From Acidimicrobiia bacterium (GTDB taxonomy: Bacteria > Actinomycetota > Acidimicrobiia > IMCC26256 > PALSA-555): DNA of 12,630 nt. Location: the NCBI GenBank assembly GCA_022865365.1, contig JALHSW010000367.1:1-12630 (forward strand), in the 5' to 3' direction. Below, piece after piece: positions 1 through 6,005 of the stretch. The notes under the pieces are model-generated. The model saw only the letters and a list, made by a program, of their open reading frames with translations, made no database searches and was not told the DNA's origin. A program made the translations under genes and the position numbers. How positions within the stretch are numbered: the first letter of the stretch is position 1; every line of letters starts with the position of its first letter.

Positions 1-246
1 AAAGCCGCGATCGAATGGCGAGACCCGCACTGTCGCATCGAAGGCTGTCACGCCACCGACGGCCTCGAGATCCACCACATCACCCGCGTCACCGACCACG
101 GCACCAGCTCCATGGAGACCGAAGTCCGCATCTGTGGCCACCACCACGACCTCATCACCCACAAGCACTACCAACTCGAAGGCTCACACCAAGCAGGCTG
201 GTGGCTCGAAGCACCCGGACGGGCACCACCCCCCGACACGGGCTGA
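1..246 (+). CDS. HNH endonuclease domain protein, C-terminal fragment
   Basis: The window opens inside this gene. Frame 1 is open from base 1 to a TGA at 244-246, giving 81 residues with no start. What is seen is a Cys-rich HNH fold: a CxxxxC pair (fragment residues 11 and 16), the IHHI core (His25-His26), and a C-G-H-H-H-D-L-I-T segment (Cys45, His47-49) with further histidines at 54 and 56, as in zinc-stabilised HNH nucleases. In actinobacteria this tail commonly ends proteins with an N-terminal DUF222 (13E12-type) region, often present in many genomic copies; the DUF222 part would lie to the left and cannot be seen. Its cellular role in that family is poorly known. It converges on the lipoprotein gene at 314, and the 67 bp between them show no clear terminator. 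The domain call is firm, the family assignment is inference. Confidence 0.85.
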   Translation, partial: KAAIEWRDPHCRIEGCHATDGLEIHHITRVTDHGTSSMETEVRICGHHHDLITHKHYQLEGSHQAGWWLEAPGRAPPPDTG

Positions 247-313
247 AGCGACATCGTCGCCTCATGATCCTCGGCTTCCCACCCCAACGCGAAGAGAGGC
301 ATCGAGCGGGTGA

Positions 314-562
314 TCAGCGCAGCGCCTGTGTGGTGCTCGTCGTCGCCGTCGGGTCGATGATCGCGAGCGCCGCACGGAGGGCCCGCACCTCCTGACGCAG
401 CCTGTCGACCTCGACGCGCAGCTTCGCGAGCTGCGGGCCGACGTCGTCGAGGTTCGTGACTGCGCCCGAGTCGTCCTTGGATTGAGAGCACGCGGCGCCA
501 CCGGTGGCGAGCGCCAGCGTGAGCAACGCGCAGCAAAGGGTCCGGCGTGGGTGGACGGTCAC
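314..562 (-). CDS. small putative lipoprotein with coiled coil
   Basis: This 82-residue protein is the last gene of the leftward operon. The chosen start is GTG at 562, which overlaps the TGA of the citrate synthase gene as GTGA (559-562), so translation is probably coupled; longer in-frame versions would run deep into that gene. Residues 1-24 are a signal-like stretch (M-T-V-H-P-R-R, then a Leu/Ala-rich core) ending in G-A-A-C with Cys25 as a possible lipid-anchored residue. The -3 position is Gly instead of the usual Leu, so the lipobox is weak. Residues 45-68 carry spaced leucines and charges (LAKLRVEVDRLRQEVRALRA) typical of a short coiled coil, followed by a Thr-rich end. No family was recognised. 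A short envelope-anchored oligomerising peptide is the simplest reading; function is unknown. Confidence 0.6.
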   Translation of the reverse strand: MTVHPRRTLCCALLTLALATGGAACSQSKDDSGAVTNLDDVGPQLAKLRVEVDRLRQEVRALRAALAIIDPTATTSTTQALR

Positions 563-2094
563 GAGACCGGGGGCACGGGTCGGGGCGGCGGCGGGCCGAC
601 GTACTGCGCGCTCGGGCGGATCAGGCGATTGTCGGCGGCCTGCTCGAGGACGTGCGCGGTCCAACCGATCACCCGGCTCGACGCGAACGTGGGAGTGAAC
701 ATCTCGCGTGGCACGCCGCACGTGTCCATCACGACGCCGGCGTAGAACTCGACGTTCGTGTAGAGCTTTCGTCCGGGCTTGAGCTCGGCCAGGACGTCGA
801 TCGCGACCTGCTCGACCTGCTTCGCGAGCTCGACCTTGGAGCCGCCGAGTCGCTCGGCGACCGAGCGCAGCATGACCGACCGTGTATCGTCGGTCTTGTA
901 GACGCGGTGGCCGAAGCCCATGAGACGATCGCCGCGCCCGACCGCGTCACGGAGCCATGCATCGGCTTTGTCGACCGTCCCGATCGCGTCGAGCATGTCG
1001 AGGGCCCGGCTCGGCGCACCGCCGTGCAGCGGCCCCGACAACGCGCCGATCGCACCGACGACCGCGGCCACGAGGTCGGCTCCCGTCGACGTGATCACCC
1101 GTGCAGTGAACGTCGACGCGTTGAAACCGTGGTCGATCGTCGAGATGAGGTACTGCTCGACCCCCCGCGCGTGCGCGGCGGTCGGGACGTCGCCGCTCAT
1201 CATGTAGAGGTAGTTCGCGGCGTACGCGAGATCCGGGCGGGGTTCGATGATCTCGAGGTCGTGCTGGAGCCGGTACAGCGCACAGAGCAGTGTCGGCACG
1301 ACGGCGCAGACGCGCATCCCCTGCTCGTGCAGCTCCGCTGCTGGGAGGTCGAGCGAAGGCCGGAACCCGAGCGCGGCACCGATCAGCGACAGCGTGGTGC
1401 GCAGGAGGTCGAGCGGCGGAGCTTGGCGCGCGACACGCGCGATCTCGGGCAACGCCGACTGCACCTCGGCCGGGATGTGGCGCAAGGGAGCGATCTCGGT
1501 GGCAAACGCCGCGCGCTGGGGCGCAGTCGGGAGCTCGCCGTCGTACAGGAGGTGCCAGACGTCCTCGAGCGAGCGAGTCTCTGCCAGCTCGACTGCGTTG
1601 TACTGGCGGTAGTGGTAGAAGCCTTCCTTCCCGCGCACGTCGCCGATGCCGGTCTCGGCGACGACGACACCCTCGAGGCCCCGGGGCACCTCGTGTGCGA
1701 GGCTCTCGGCCGGTTGGATCTGCGCGATGCGCATGAGGTCGCGCATCGACACGATGCCCACGAGGCGTGCGTGGTCGACGACGGGGATGTGGCGGTAGCC
1801 GTGCTCGGCGAGGCTCGCGAACGCAGTCATCGCGTCGACGTCGGGTGCGACGGAGTCGGGATCCGGCGTCATCCACGTCGCGACGAGGTCGGTCGGCGTG
1901 GCGCCGGCGGCGCCCATACGCACCAGGTCACGTTCGGTGAGGATCCCTACCGGCCGGTCACCGTCGACCACCACGACCGACCCGACGCCCTGCTCGCGCA
2001 TTCGGGCCGACGCGGCGGTGATCGTCTCGTTCGCGGTGGCCGTCACCGCCGGGTGGCTCATGATCTCGCCGACCGATCGGGTCCCGCCGCTCAC
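559..2094 (-). CDS. citrate synthase family protein with N-terminal CBS-domain pair
   Basis: A 511-residue fusion. Residues about 5-125 are two CBS motifs: the first from IMSHPAVTAT to ILTERDLVRM, the second from WMTPDPDSVA to IVSMRDLMRI. This makes a Bateman module that in other enzymes binds adenylates or SAM. Residues about 135-500 form a citrate synthase catalytic region of normal type I length: DHGFNAST (321-328), GPLHGGA with His357, GFGHRVYK with His396, NVEFYAG with Glu449. His357 and His396 match E. coli His264 and His305; Glu449 sits where E. coli has catalytic Asp362. The reaction is presumably oxaloacetate or another 2-oxoacid plus an acyl-CoA to citrate or methylcitrate; substrate cannot be told from sequence. 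GTG 2094 is chosen because homology begins just after it and a weak GTGGGG lies 5 nt upstream; the upstream part of the open frame lies over the crotonase gene and is not homologous. ATG at 2061 (residue 12) is an alternative. It is in operon with the crotonase gene (34-bp gap). Confidence 0.9.
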   Translation of the reverse strand: MSGGTRSVGEIMSHPAVTATANETITAASARMREQGVGSVVVVDGDRPVGILTERDLVRMGAAGATPTDLVATWMTPDPDSVAPDVDAMTAFASLAEHGYRHIPVVDHARLVGIVSMRDLMRIAQIQPAESLAHEVPRGLEGVVVAETGIGDVRGKEGFYHYRQYNAVELAETRSLEDVWHLLYDGELPTAPQRAAFATEIAPLRHIPAEVQSALPEIARVARQAPPLDLLRTTLSLIGAALGFRPSLDLPAAELHEQGMRVCAVVPTLLCALYRLQHDLEIIEPRPDLAYAANYLYMMSGDVPTAAHARGVEQYLISTIDHGFNASTFTARVITSTGADLVAAVVGAIGALSGPLHGGAPSRALDMLDAIGTVDKADAWLRDAVGRGDRLMGFGHRVYKTDDTRSVMLRSVAERLGGSKVELAKQVEQVAIDVLAELKPGRKLYTNVEFYAGVVMDTCGVPREMFTPTFASSRVIGWTAHVLEQAADNRLIRPSAQYVGPPPPRPVPPVS

Positions 2095-2128
2095 ACATAC
2101 CCCACTTCTCGACTCCTCGAATGCGATT

Positions 2129-2893
2129 CTACGCAGGGGCGCCGTGGCGGCCCTCGCCCTCAGCGAACCGGCGGATGCCCTCGCGCGACTCCGCGGTCGC
2201 GAGCGTGGCCATGCCGAGGCGCCACTCGTTCGCGAGCGCGTCGTCGAACGAGAGGCCGGCCTGCTCGTACACCGAGCGACGGTCGTTGCGCAGGCACGAT
2301 TGGGGCAAGCTCGCCAGCTCGTGTGCGAGCACGGTTGCGTCCTCGAGCGCATGTCCGGGTTCGGCCAGCCGGTTGGCGAGTCCCATGTGCAGGGCCTCGT
2401 CGCCGGAGACCCCCCGCCCGGTGAGGATCAGGTCGAGCGCATGGCTCTGGCCGATCAGGCGCGGCAGCCGCACGGTGCCGCCGTCGATGAGCGGCACCCC
2501 CCACCGCCGGCAGAACACACCGAACGTCGCGTCACTGGCGGCGACCCGCAGGTCGCACCACAGCGCGAGCTCGAGACCGCCCGCCACCGCGTATCCCTCG
2601 ACTGCGGCGATGACGGGCTTGTCGAGCAGCATCCGGGTCGGACCCATCGGCCCGTCGCCGTCGTCGGACATCGTGTTTCCGCCGCCTTCCAGCATCGCCC
2701 GCAGATCCGCGCCGGCGCAGAAGGTGCCCCCCGCCCCGGTCAGGATCGCCACGGCGCTGGCATCGTTCCCGGCAAAGGCTCGGAAGGCGTCGGCGAGGCC
2801 TGCCGCGGTGGCGCCGTCGACCGCGTTGCGCCGCTCGGGGCGATCGATCGTGACGATCGATACCGGCCCGTCGTGCTCGACGCGCACCGTCAC
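2129..2893 (-). CDS. crotonase (enoyl-CoA hydratase/isomerase) family protein
   Basis: A 254-residue crotonase-fold protein of usual length. The oxyanion-hole segments are present: GTFCAGADLRAM (56-67) and AVAGGLELAL (102-111), with Glu109 at the position of rat hydratase Glu144. The second catalytic acid is absent: where hydratases have PE (rat Glu164), this protein reads F-G-V-F-C-R-R-W-G-V-P-L, placing Cys128 there, followed by IDGGTVRLPRLIG. From memory, this RRWGVP signature recurs in an actinobacterial subgroup annotated only as crotonase family. Such variants are unlikely to be ordinary hydratases; isomerase, thioesterase-like or other acyl-CoA chemistry is possible. GTG 2893 overlaps the preceding gene's TGA (GTGA at 2890-2893) and has GGGAGAG at 2902-2908, 8 nt upstream, so this start is well supported. 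An upstream in-frame GTG at 2902 lacks such spacing. Membership in an operon with citrate synthase suggests acyl-CoA catabolism. Confidence 0.9.
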   Translation of the reverse strand: MTVRVEHDGPVSIVTIDRPERRNAVDGATAAGLADAFRAFAGNDASAVAILTGAGGTFCAGADLRAMLEGGGNTMSDDGDGPMGPTRMLLDKPVIAAVEGYAVAGGLELALWCDLRVAASDATFGVFCRRWGVPLIDGGTVRLPRLIGQSHALDLILTGRGVSGDEALHMGLANRLAEPGHALEDATVLAHELASLPQSCLRNDRRSVYEQAGLSFDDALANEWRLGMATLATAESREGIRRFAEGEGRHGAPA

Positions 2894-3522
2894 GGGCTGC
2901 ACTCTCCCGTCGGATCGTCGCGGGTGGCCACGAGGTGCGCGAGCTCGTTGAGGCTCGCGAGGCTGCGCGGCCCGCCCGAGCGTGCCGCGTGGACGCGGTG
3001 CACCGAGGTGTACTCGGGGTGGAACCACAGCGGCTGCGCGATGCCGAGCACGCGCGCGAGATAGACGTTGATCACCCCGCCATGGCACACGACGGCGACC
3101 TTCGCGCCCGCGAATCGATCGATGATCGAATCCATCGCGGGCACGACCGCGGCCTGGAACGCGACCGGGTCCATGCCGCCGACGTCGTCCCAGCGTCCCT
3201 CGACCGTCGCCTGCCACCGCTCGTCCTTGAGCGCGCGCAGCTCCTCGATCGGGATGTACTCACCCGAGGTCGCGTCGTACTCGGACACCCCCGGATCGAT
3301 CTCGGGGGTGATCCCGAGCACGGTGGCGAGCGGTGCGGCAGTCTCGCGGGCGCGCCGGAGCGGGCTGGTGATGATGGCGTCGACGCCGTCACCGGCCAGC
3401 CACAGACCGAGGCGCGTCGCCTGCTCGGTCCCTCGATCGGTCAGCCCGGGATCGGCGGGACCCTCCACCTCGCCCTGCTCGATGCGGACGGGCTCGGCGT
3501 GGCGGATCAGCAGTAGCTCCAT
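2890..3522 (-). CDS. histidine phosphatase family (phosphoglycerate-mutase-like) protein
   Basis: A 210-residue branch-1 histidine phosphatase. The N-terminal L-L-L-I-R-H-A-E-P carries Arg7 and the phospho-acceptor His8. TSPLRRARETA (52-62) supplies the second arginine region (Arg58). Glu81 in the stretch GVSEYDA is a candidate proton donor, and VVCHGG (144-149) contains the second catalytic His147. There is no signal peptide or membrane segment, so it is cytoplasmic. The family spans phosphoglycerate mutases and phosphatases of sugars, nucleotides, cofactors and proteins. The loop composition does not point to a true mutase, so a small-molecule phosphatase is more likely; the substrate is unknown. 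ATG 3522 lies 11 bp after the HAD gene, with GGAG 4 nt upstream (3527-3530). It overlaps the crotonase gene by 4 bp. It is the second phosphatase in a row in this operon. Confidence 0.92.
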   Translation of the reverse strand: MELLLIRHAEPVRIEQGEVEGPADPGLTDRGTEQATRLGLWLAGDGVDAIITSPLRRARETAAPLATVLGITPEIDPGVSEYDATSGEYIPIEELRALKDERWQATVEGRWDDVGGMDPVAFQAAVVPAMDSIIDRFAGAKVAVVCHGGVINVYLARVLGIAQPLWFHPEYTSVHRVHAARSGGPRSLASLNELAHLVATRDDPTGECSP

Positions 3523-3533
3523 GGTGCTCCGTC

Positions 3534-4175
3534 TCAGTCGGTGAGCGCGAAGCCGAGTACGGCCTCGAGCTCGGCGAGGGCGACGGCGGGATCGCCGACC
3601 TTGATCGTGGTCATCCCGAGCGCGCGCGCCGACTTGAGGTTCACGCCGAGGTCGTCGAGGAACACGGTCTCGCCGGGCGTGACGCCCAGGCGACTGCACG
3701 TCAGCTCGTAGATGCGGGGGTCGGGCTTGCGGAGCCCCTCGATCGCCGACTCGACGATGATGTCGAACACCTCGCCGAGCGCGGGGGTGTGCTCGCCGAC
3801 GCCCGGTGCCTCGTCATCGGGGCGCCAGTTGTTCGTGAGTGCCGCGGTCCGGAGGCCCCGGGCCCGGATGCATCGGATCGCGGTGAGCATCTCGGGGCGG
3901 GCGCCGGCACCAGCGCCGATGTCGGCGAAGAGATCGGCGACCACGACCGTGCCGCCGGCCATGGCGCACTCGGCCTCGAACTCGTCGGCGAACCCGTCCA
4001 TCGACAGCTCGCCACGCTCGAGGCGCGACCACGCGTTGTCGTCTCCACCCGCGAGCACGACCTCGCTGAGGAAGCGATGTGGGAGACCGGTGCGGGTCTC
4101 GTAGGCGCGGAAGGCGTCGATCGGCGACGGCATGACGACGCCGCCCAGGTCGAACACGACTGCAGAATGGGCCAC
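3534..4175 (-). CDS. HAD superfamily (subfamily IA) phosphatase, ACAD10/sEH-N-terminal-like
   Basis: A 213-residue HAD hydrolase, the first gene of the leftward operon. All four HAD motifs are visible: motif I V-V-F-D-L-G-G-V with nucleophile Asp9, motif II LTNNW (Thr114), motif III lysine in GLRKPDPRIY (Lys150), and motif IV VFLDDLG (Asp174, Asp175). Motif I is DLG, not DxD; DLG occurs in known phosphatases such as YihX and in ACAD10-like domains, so the enzyme is probably still active. The helical cap (about 20-85) is typical of subfamily IA. The combination TNNW plus LRKPDPRIYELTCSRLGV resembles phosphatase domains associated with acyl-CoA dehydrogenase ACAD10 and soluble epoxide hydrolase, which fits the downstream acyl-CoA genes. 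GTG 4175 is the only sensible start. It has no Shine-Dalgarno but a TAGCGT -10 eight nt upstream, suggesting a leaderless mRNA. The substrate is unknown. Confidence 0.9.
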   Translation of the reverse strand: MAHSAVVFDLGGVVMPSPIDAFRAYETRTGLPHRFLSEVVLAGGDDNAWSRLERGELSMDGFADEFEAECAMAGGTVVVADLFADIGAGAGARPEMLTAIRCIRARGLRTAALTNNWRPDDEAPGVGEHTPALGEVFDIIVESAIEGLRKPDPRIYELTCSRLGVTPGETVFLDDLGVNLKSARALGMTTIKVGDPAVALAELEAVLGFALTD

Positions 4176-4183
4176 GGCCGGGG

Positions 4184-4193
4184 ACGCTACCGT
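4184..4193. promoter_or_regulatory. putative overlapping divergent -10 elements (leaderless pair)
   Basis: The 10-bp sequence ACGCTACCGT contains a TANNNT -10 hexamer on each strand sharing the central TA: TACCGT (4188-4193) reading right and TAGCGT (4189-4184) reading left. They end 6 nt before GTG 4200 (PhoD) and 8 nt before GTG 4175 (HAD), the spacing expected when transcription begins at or next to the start codon. No clear -35 is seen, and neither gene has a Shine-Dalgarno. The elements are seen; promoter activity is inferred. Confidence 0.5.
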
Positions 4194-4199
4194 GCCCTC

Positions 4200-5846
4200 G
4201 TGCGCGATCCGAGGTCCCAGAGCGCCCCGTTCTCGGCACGCGGCGTTGCGCCCAGCGCACGTCAACGTGCCGAGAAGCCGGCCGGGGTCAGCCGGCGTGC
4301 GTTTCTCGGGGCCGCCGCCGGACTCGGGTTGGCGGTCGCCACCCCGCGGGGGCTGCGCTCGCCGCTGCTCGTCGCCCGCGACGCGCCCCGGCTCTCGGGC
4401 CCGGCCTTCACGCTCGGCGTCGCTTCCGGCGACCCGTTGCCCGGACGTGTCGTGCTGTGGACCCGTCTCGCGCCCGAGCCGCAGACGCCGACCGGCGGGA
4501 TGCCGGCGGAGCCGGTGTCGGTTCGCTGGCAGGTCGCGCGCGACGAGGCATTCGGGAAGATCGTTCGACAGGGCAAGGCGAGAGCAGAACCGGACGCGGC
4601 GCACAGCGTGCACGTCGACGTCGCCGGGCTCGAACCGGCCACCGACTACTTCTACCGGTTCATCGCCGCCGGTGAGGAGAGCCCGGTCGGTCGCACCCGC
4701 ACCGCTCCTGCTCCTGACGCGTCGACGCGTCCTGTGCGCTTCGCGTTCGCGTCCTGCCAGCAGTACGAGGAGGGGTACTTCACCGCACATCGGCATCTCT
4801 CCGAGGAGGACGTCGACCTCGTGGCATTCCTCGGCGACTACATCTACGAGGACGATCCGTCCGACGGCAAGGCGCGGCGCCACGAAGCATCGGAGCCCAC
4901 CGACCTCGCCGGCTATCGCCTTCGGTACGCGACCTACAAGGCTGATGCCGATTTGCAGGCCGCGCACGCCGCCCACCCGTGGGCCGTGATCTGGGACGAC
5001 CACGAGGTCGAGAACAACTACGCCGCGGATCGCGCGCAGCGCGACACGGTGTCACCCGCCGAGTTCCTGACCAGGCGGGCGGCCGCGTACCGATCGTGGT
5101 GGGAGCACCAACCGGTCCGGCTTCCGGCTCCGACCGGGCCCGACGTGCTCATGTACCGCACCCTCGCTTTCGGCCGACTGGCCACGTTCCAGTTGCTCGA
5201 CACGCGCCAGTACCGCACCGACCAGGCGTGCGGGAGTGCGGTCGACATCGGAGCTCCGTGTCCCGACGTCGACTCGCCCGACGCCACGCTCCTCGGCGAC
5301 TCGCAGTCGCGGTGGCTCTCGCGTGCGCTCGGCGAATCACGGGCCCGCTGGAACCTCATCGCGCAGCAGGTGATGGTCGGCCCGGTGAACTTCGCCCCCA
5401 CGCTCCCCGATGGCGGCATCGTGAACCTTGACCAGTGGGATGGGTACACCAGTGCCCGCGGCTCCCTCATGAGGCAGCTGGCGAAGCTCGCGCCCAACCC
5501 GGTCGTGCTCACCGGAGACATCCATTCCTCGTGGGTCCACGACCTCGTCGCCGAGACCAACGACGCTTCGGGGACGAGTGACCGGGTGGTCGCGACCGAG
5601 CTCGTCGGCACATCGATCACGTCGAGCTTTCCCCTCGAGTCGGTCGTGCAGGGCGCGGTCGCCTCGCAGCCGACCATCAAGTACTTCGAAGGAACCAAGC
5701 ACGGCTACGTCAGAGCCGAGGTCGACAAGGAGCAGCTCCGGGCCGATTTCCGGTACGTGTCGGGGATCGGCTCACCGACGGCCACGATCGAGACCGGCGC
5801 GAGCTTCGTCGTCGAGGCCGGTCACCCCGGCGCGCAGCCCGCCTGA
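4200..5846 (+). CDS. phoD: Tat-exported PhoD-family alkaline phosphatase/phosphodiesterase
   Basis: A 548-residue PhoD-type metallophosphoesterase. A twin-arginine signal is visible: S-R-R-A-F-L-G (31-37) followed by a hydrophobic stretch to about residue 50. Next comes the N-terminal Ig-like PhoD domain (about 65-170, starting FTLGVASGDPLPGRVVLWTR), then the catalytic domain. Matching B. subtilis PhoD metal sites, the visible ligands are Cys186 (FASCQQY), Asp213 and Tyr216 (FLGDYIYE), the WDDHEVENNY motif (265-274, with an Asn ligand) and GDIHSSW (Asp440, His442). Members use Fe and Ca and release phosphate from mono- and diesters outside the cell or at its surface. The start is uncertain. 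GTG 4200 is preferred because it fits a leaderless TACCGT promoter and gives a 30-residue n-region; ATG 4167 would overlap the divergent HAD gene by 9 bp. It is probably monocistronic, followed by 159 bp of non-coding sequence. No Pho box was recognised. Confidence 0.93.
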   Translation: MRDPRSQSAPFSARGVAPSARQRAEKPAGVSRRAFLGAAAGLGLAVATPRGLRSPLLVARDAPRLSGPAFTLGVASGDPLPGRVVLWTRLAPEPQTPTGGMPAEPVSVRWQVARDEAFGKIVRQGKARAEPDAAHSVHVDVAGLEPATDYFYRFIAAGEESPVGRTRTAPAPDASTRPVRFAFASCQQYEEGYFTAHRHLSEEDVDLVAFLGDYIYEDDPSDGKARRHEASEPTDLAGYRLRYATYKADADLQAAHAAHPWAVIWDDHEVENNYAADRAQRDTVSPAEFLTRRAAAYRSWWEHQPVRLPAPTGPDVLMYRTLAFGRLATFQLLDTRQYRTDQACGSAVDIGAPCPDVDSPDATLLGDSQSRWLSRALGESRARWNLIAQQVMVGPVNFAPTLPDGGIVNLDQWDGYTSARGSLMRQLAKLAPNPVVLTGDIHSSWVHDLVAETNDASGTSDRVVATELVGTSITSSFPLESVVQGAVASQPTIKYFEGTKHGYVRAEVDKEQLRADFRYVSGIGSPTATIETGASFVVEAGHPGAQPA

Positions 5847-5909
5847 CTCCTCGACGGCGACGCCCTCGCGTCGACGATCGTCCTAGATTCTGGTCGCGCT
5901 CGCTCGGTG

Positions 5910-5939
5910 CCGGGTTGCCCGGTGCCGCTCCTGCGGAGC
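5910..5939 (+). terminator. possible terminator: two tandem short GC hairpins
   Basis: CCGGG-TTG-CCCGG (5910-5922) and GCTCC-TGC-GGAGC (5927-5939) are perfect 5-bp stems with 3-nt loops, 64 bp past the PhoD stop. There is no T-tract, so they would act as weak or factor-assisted terminators, or as structure in the leader of the next gene. The inverted repeats are seen; the role is inferred. Confidence 0.35.
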
Positions 5940-5990
5940 CGCTCGGCTGCTCCTAGAGTGCGCTCCGTCACGATCGCAGCCCGCAAGGGC

Positions 5991-5999
5991 GGGAGGAGG
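5991..5999 (+). promoter_or_regulatory. ribosome binding site of the solute-binding protein gene
   Basis: GGGAGGAGG lies 6 nt before ATG 6006. It is the strongest plus-strand Shine-Dalgarno in the window and fixes the start, ruling out the longer open frame from 5907. It also suggests a high translation level, as expected for a transporter binding protein. Confidence 0.8.
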
Positions 6000-6005
6000 C
6001 TCGGC

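Larger units (their letters stand above)
5847..6005 (+). other. intergenic region between PhoD and solute-binding protein genes
   Basis: These 159 bp have no credible gene. They hold two adjacent short perfect hairpins (5910-5939), two copies of a TCCTAGA motif (5881-5887 and 5951-5957), each containing a TANNNT hexamer (TAGATT at 5884-5889, TAGAGT at 5954-5959), and a strong Shine-Dalgarno at the right end. Neither hexamer has a recognisable -35 at 16-18 bp. The region plausibly combines the end of the PhoD transcript with the promoter of the downstream operon. Confidence 0.45.

Noticed and set aside
247..313. Terminator between the HNH gene and the convergent lipoprotein gene
   Set aside because: Only scattered 5-bp complementary pieces are present; no stem comparable to those at 11155 or 12114.
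2126..2131. TAGAAT as a -10 element for the citrate synthase gene
   Set aside because: It matches the -10 consensus well but is part of the crotonase stop codon region, has no -35, and the gene spacing fits read-through in an operon. An internal promoter is possible but not supported enough to list.
2095..2352. N-terminal extension of citrate synthase to 2352
   Set aside because: The extra 86 residues are Arg/Ser-rich, lie opposite frame over the end of the crotonase gene, and precede the start of CBS homology.
547..2424. Long + strand open frame of 625 codons
   Set aside because: It lies opposite the citrate synthase gene and translates to Arg/Asp-rich sequence without any domain. It is a high-GC antisense shadow.
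3789..4199. N-terminal extension of PhoD to the upstream in-frame start at 3789
   Set aside because: The extension lies opposite the HAD phosphatase gene, whose motifs are intact, and would put the Tat signal about 170 residues inside the protein.
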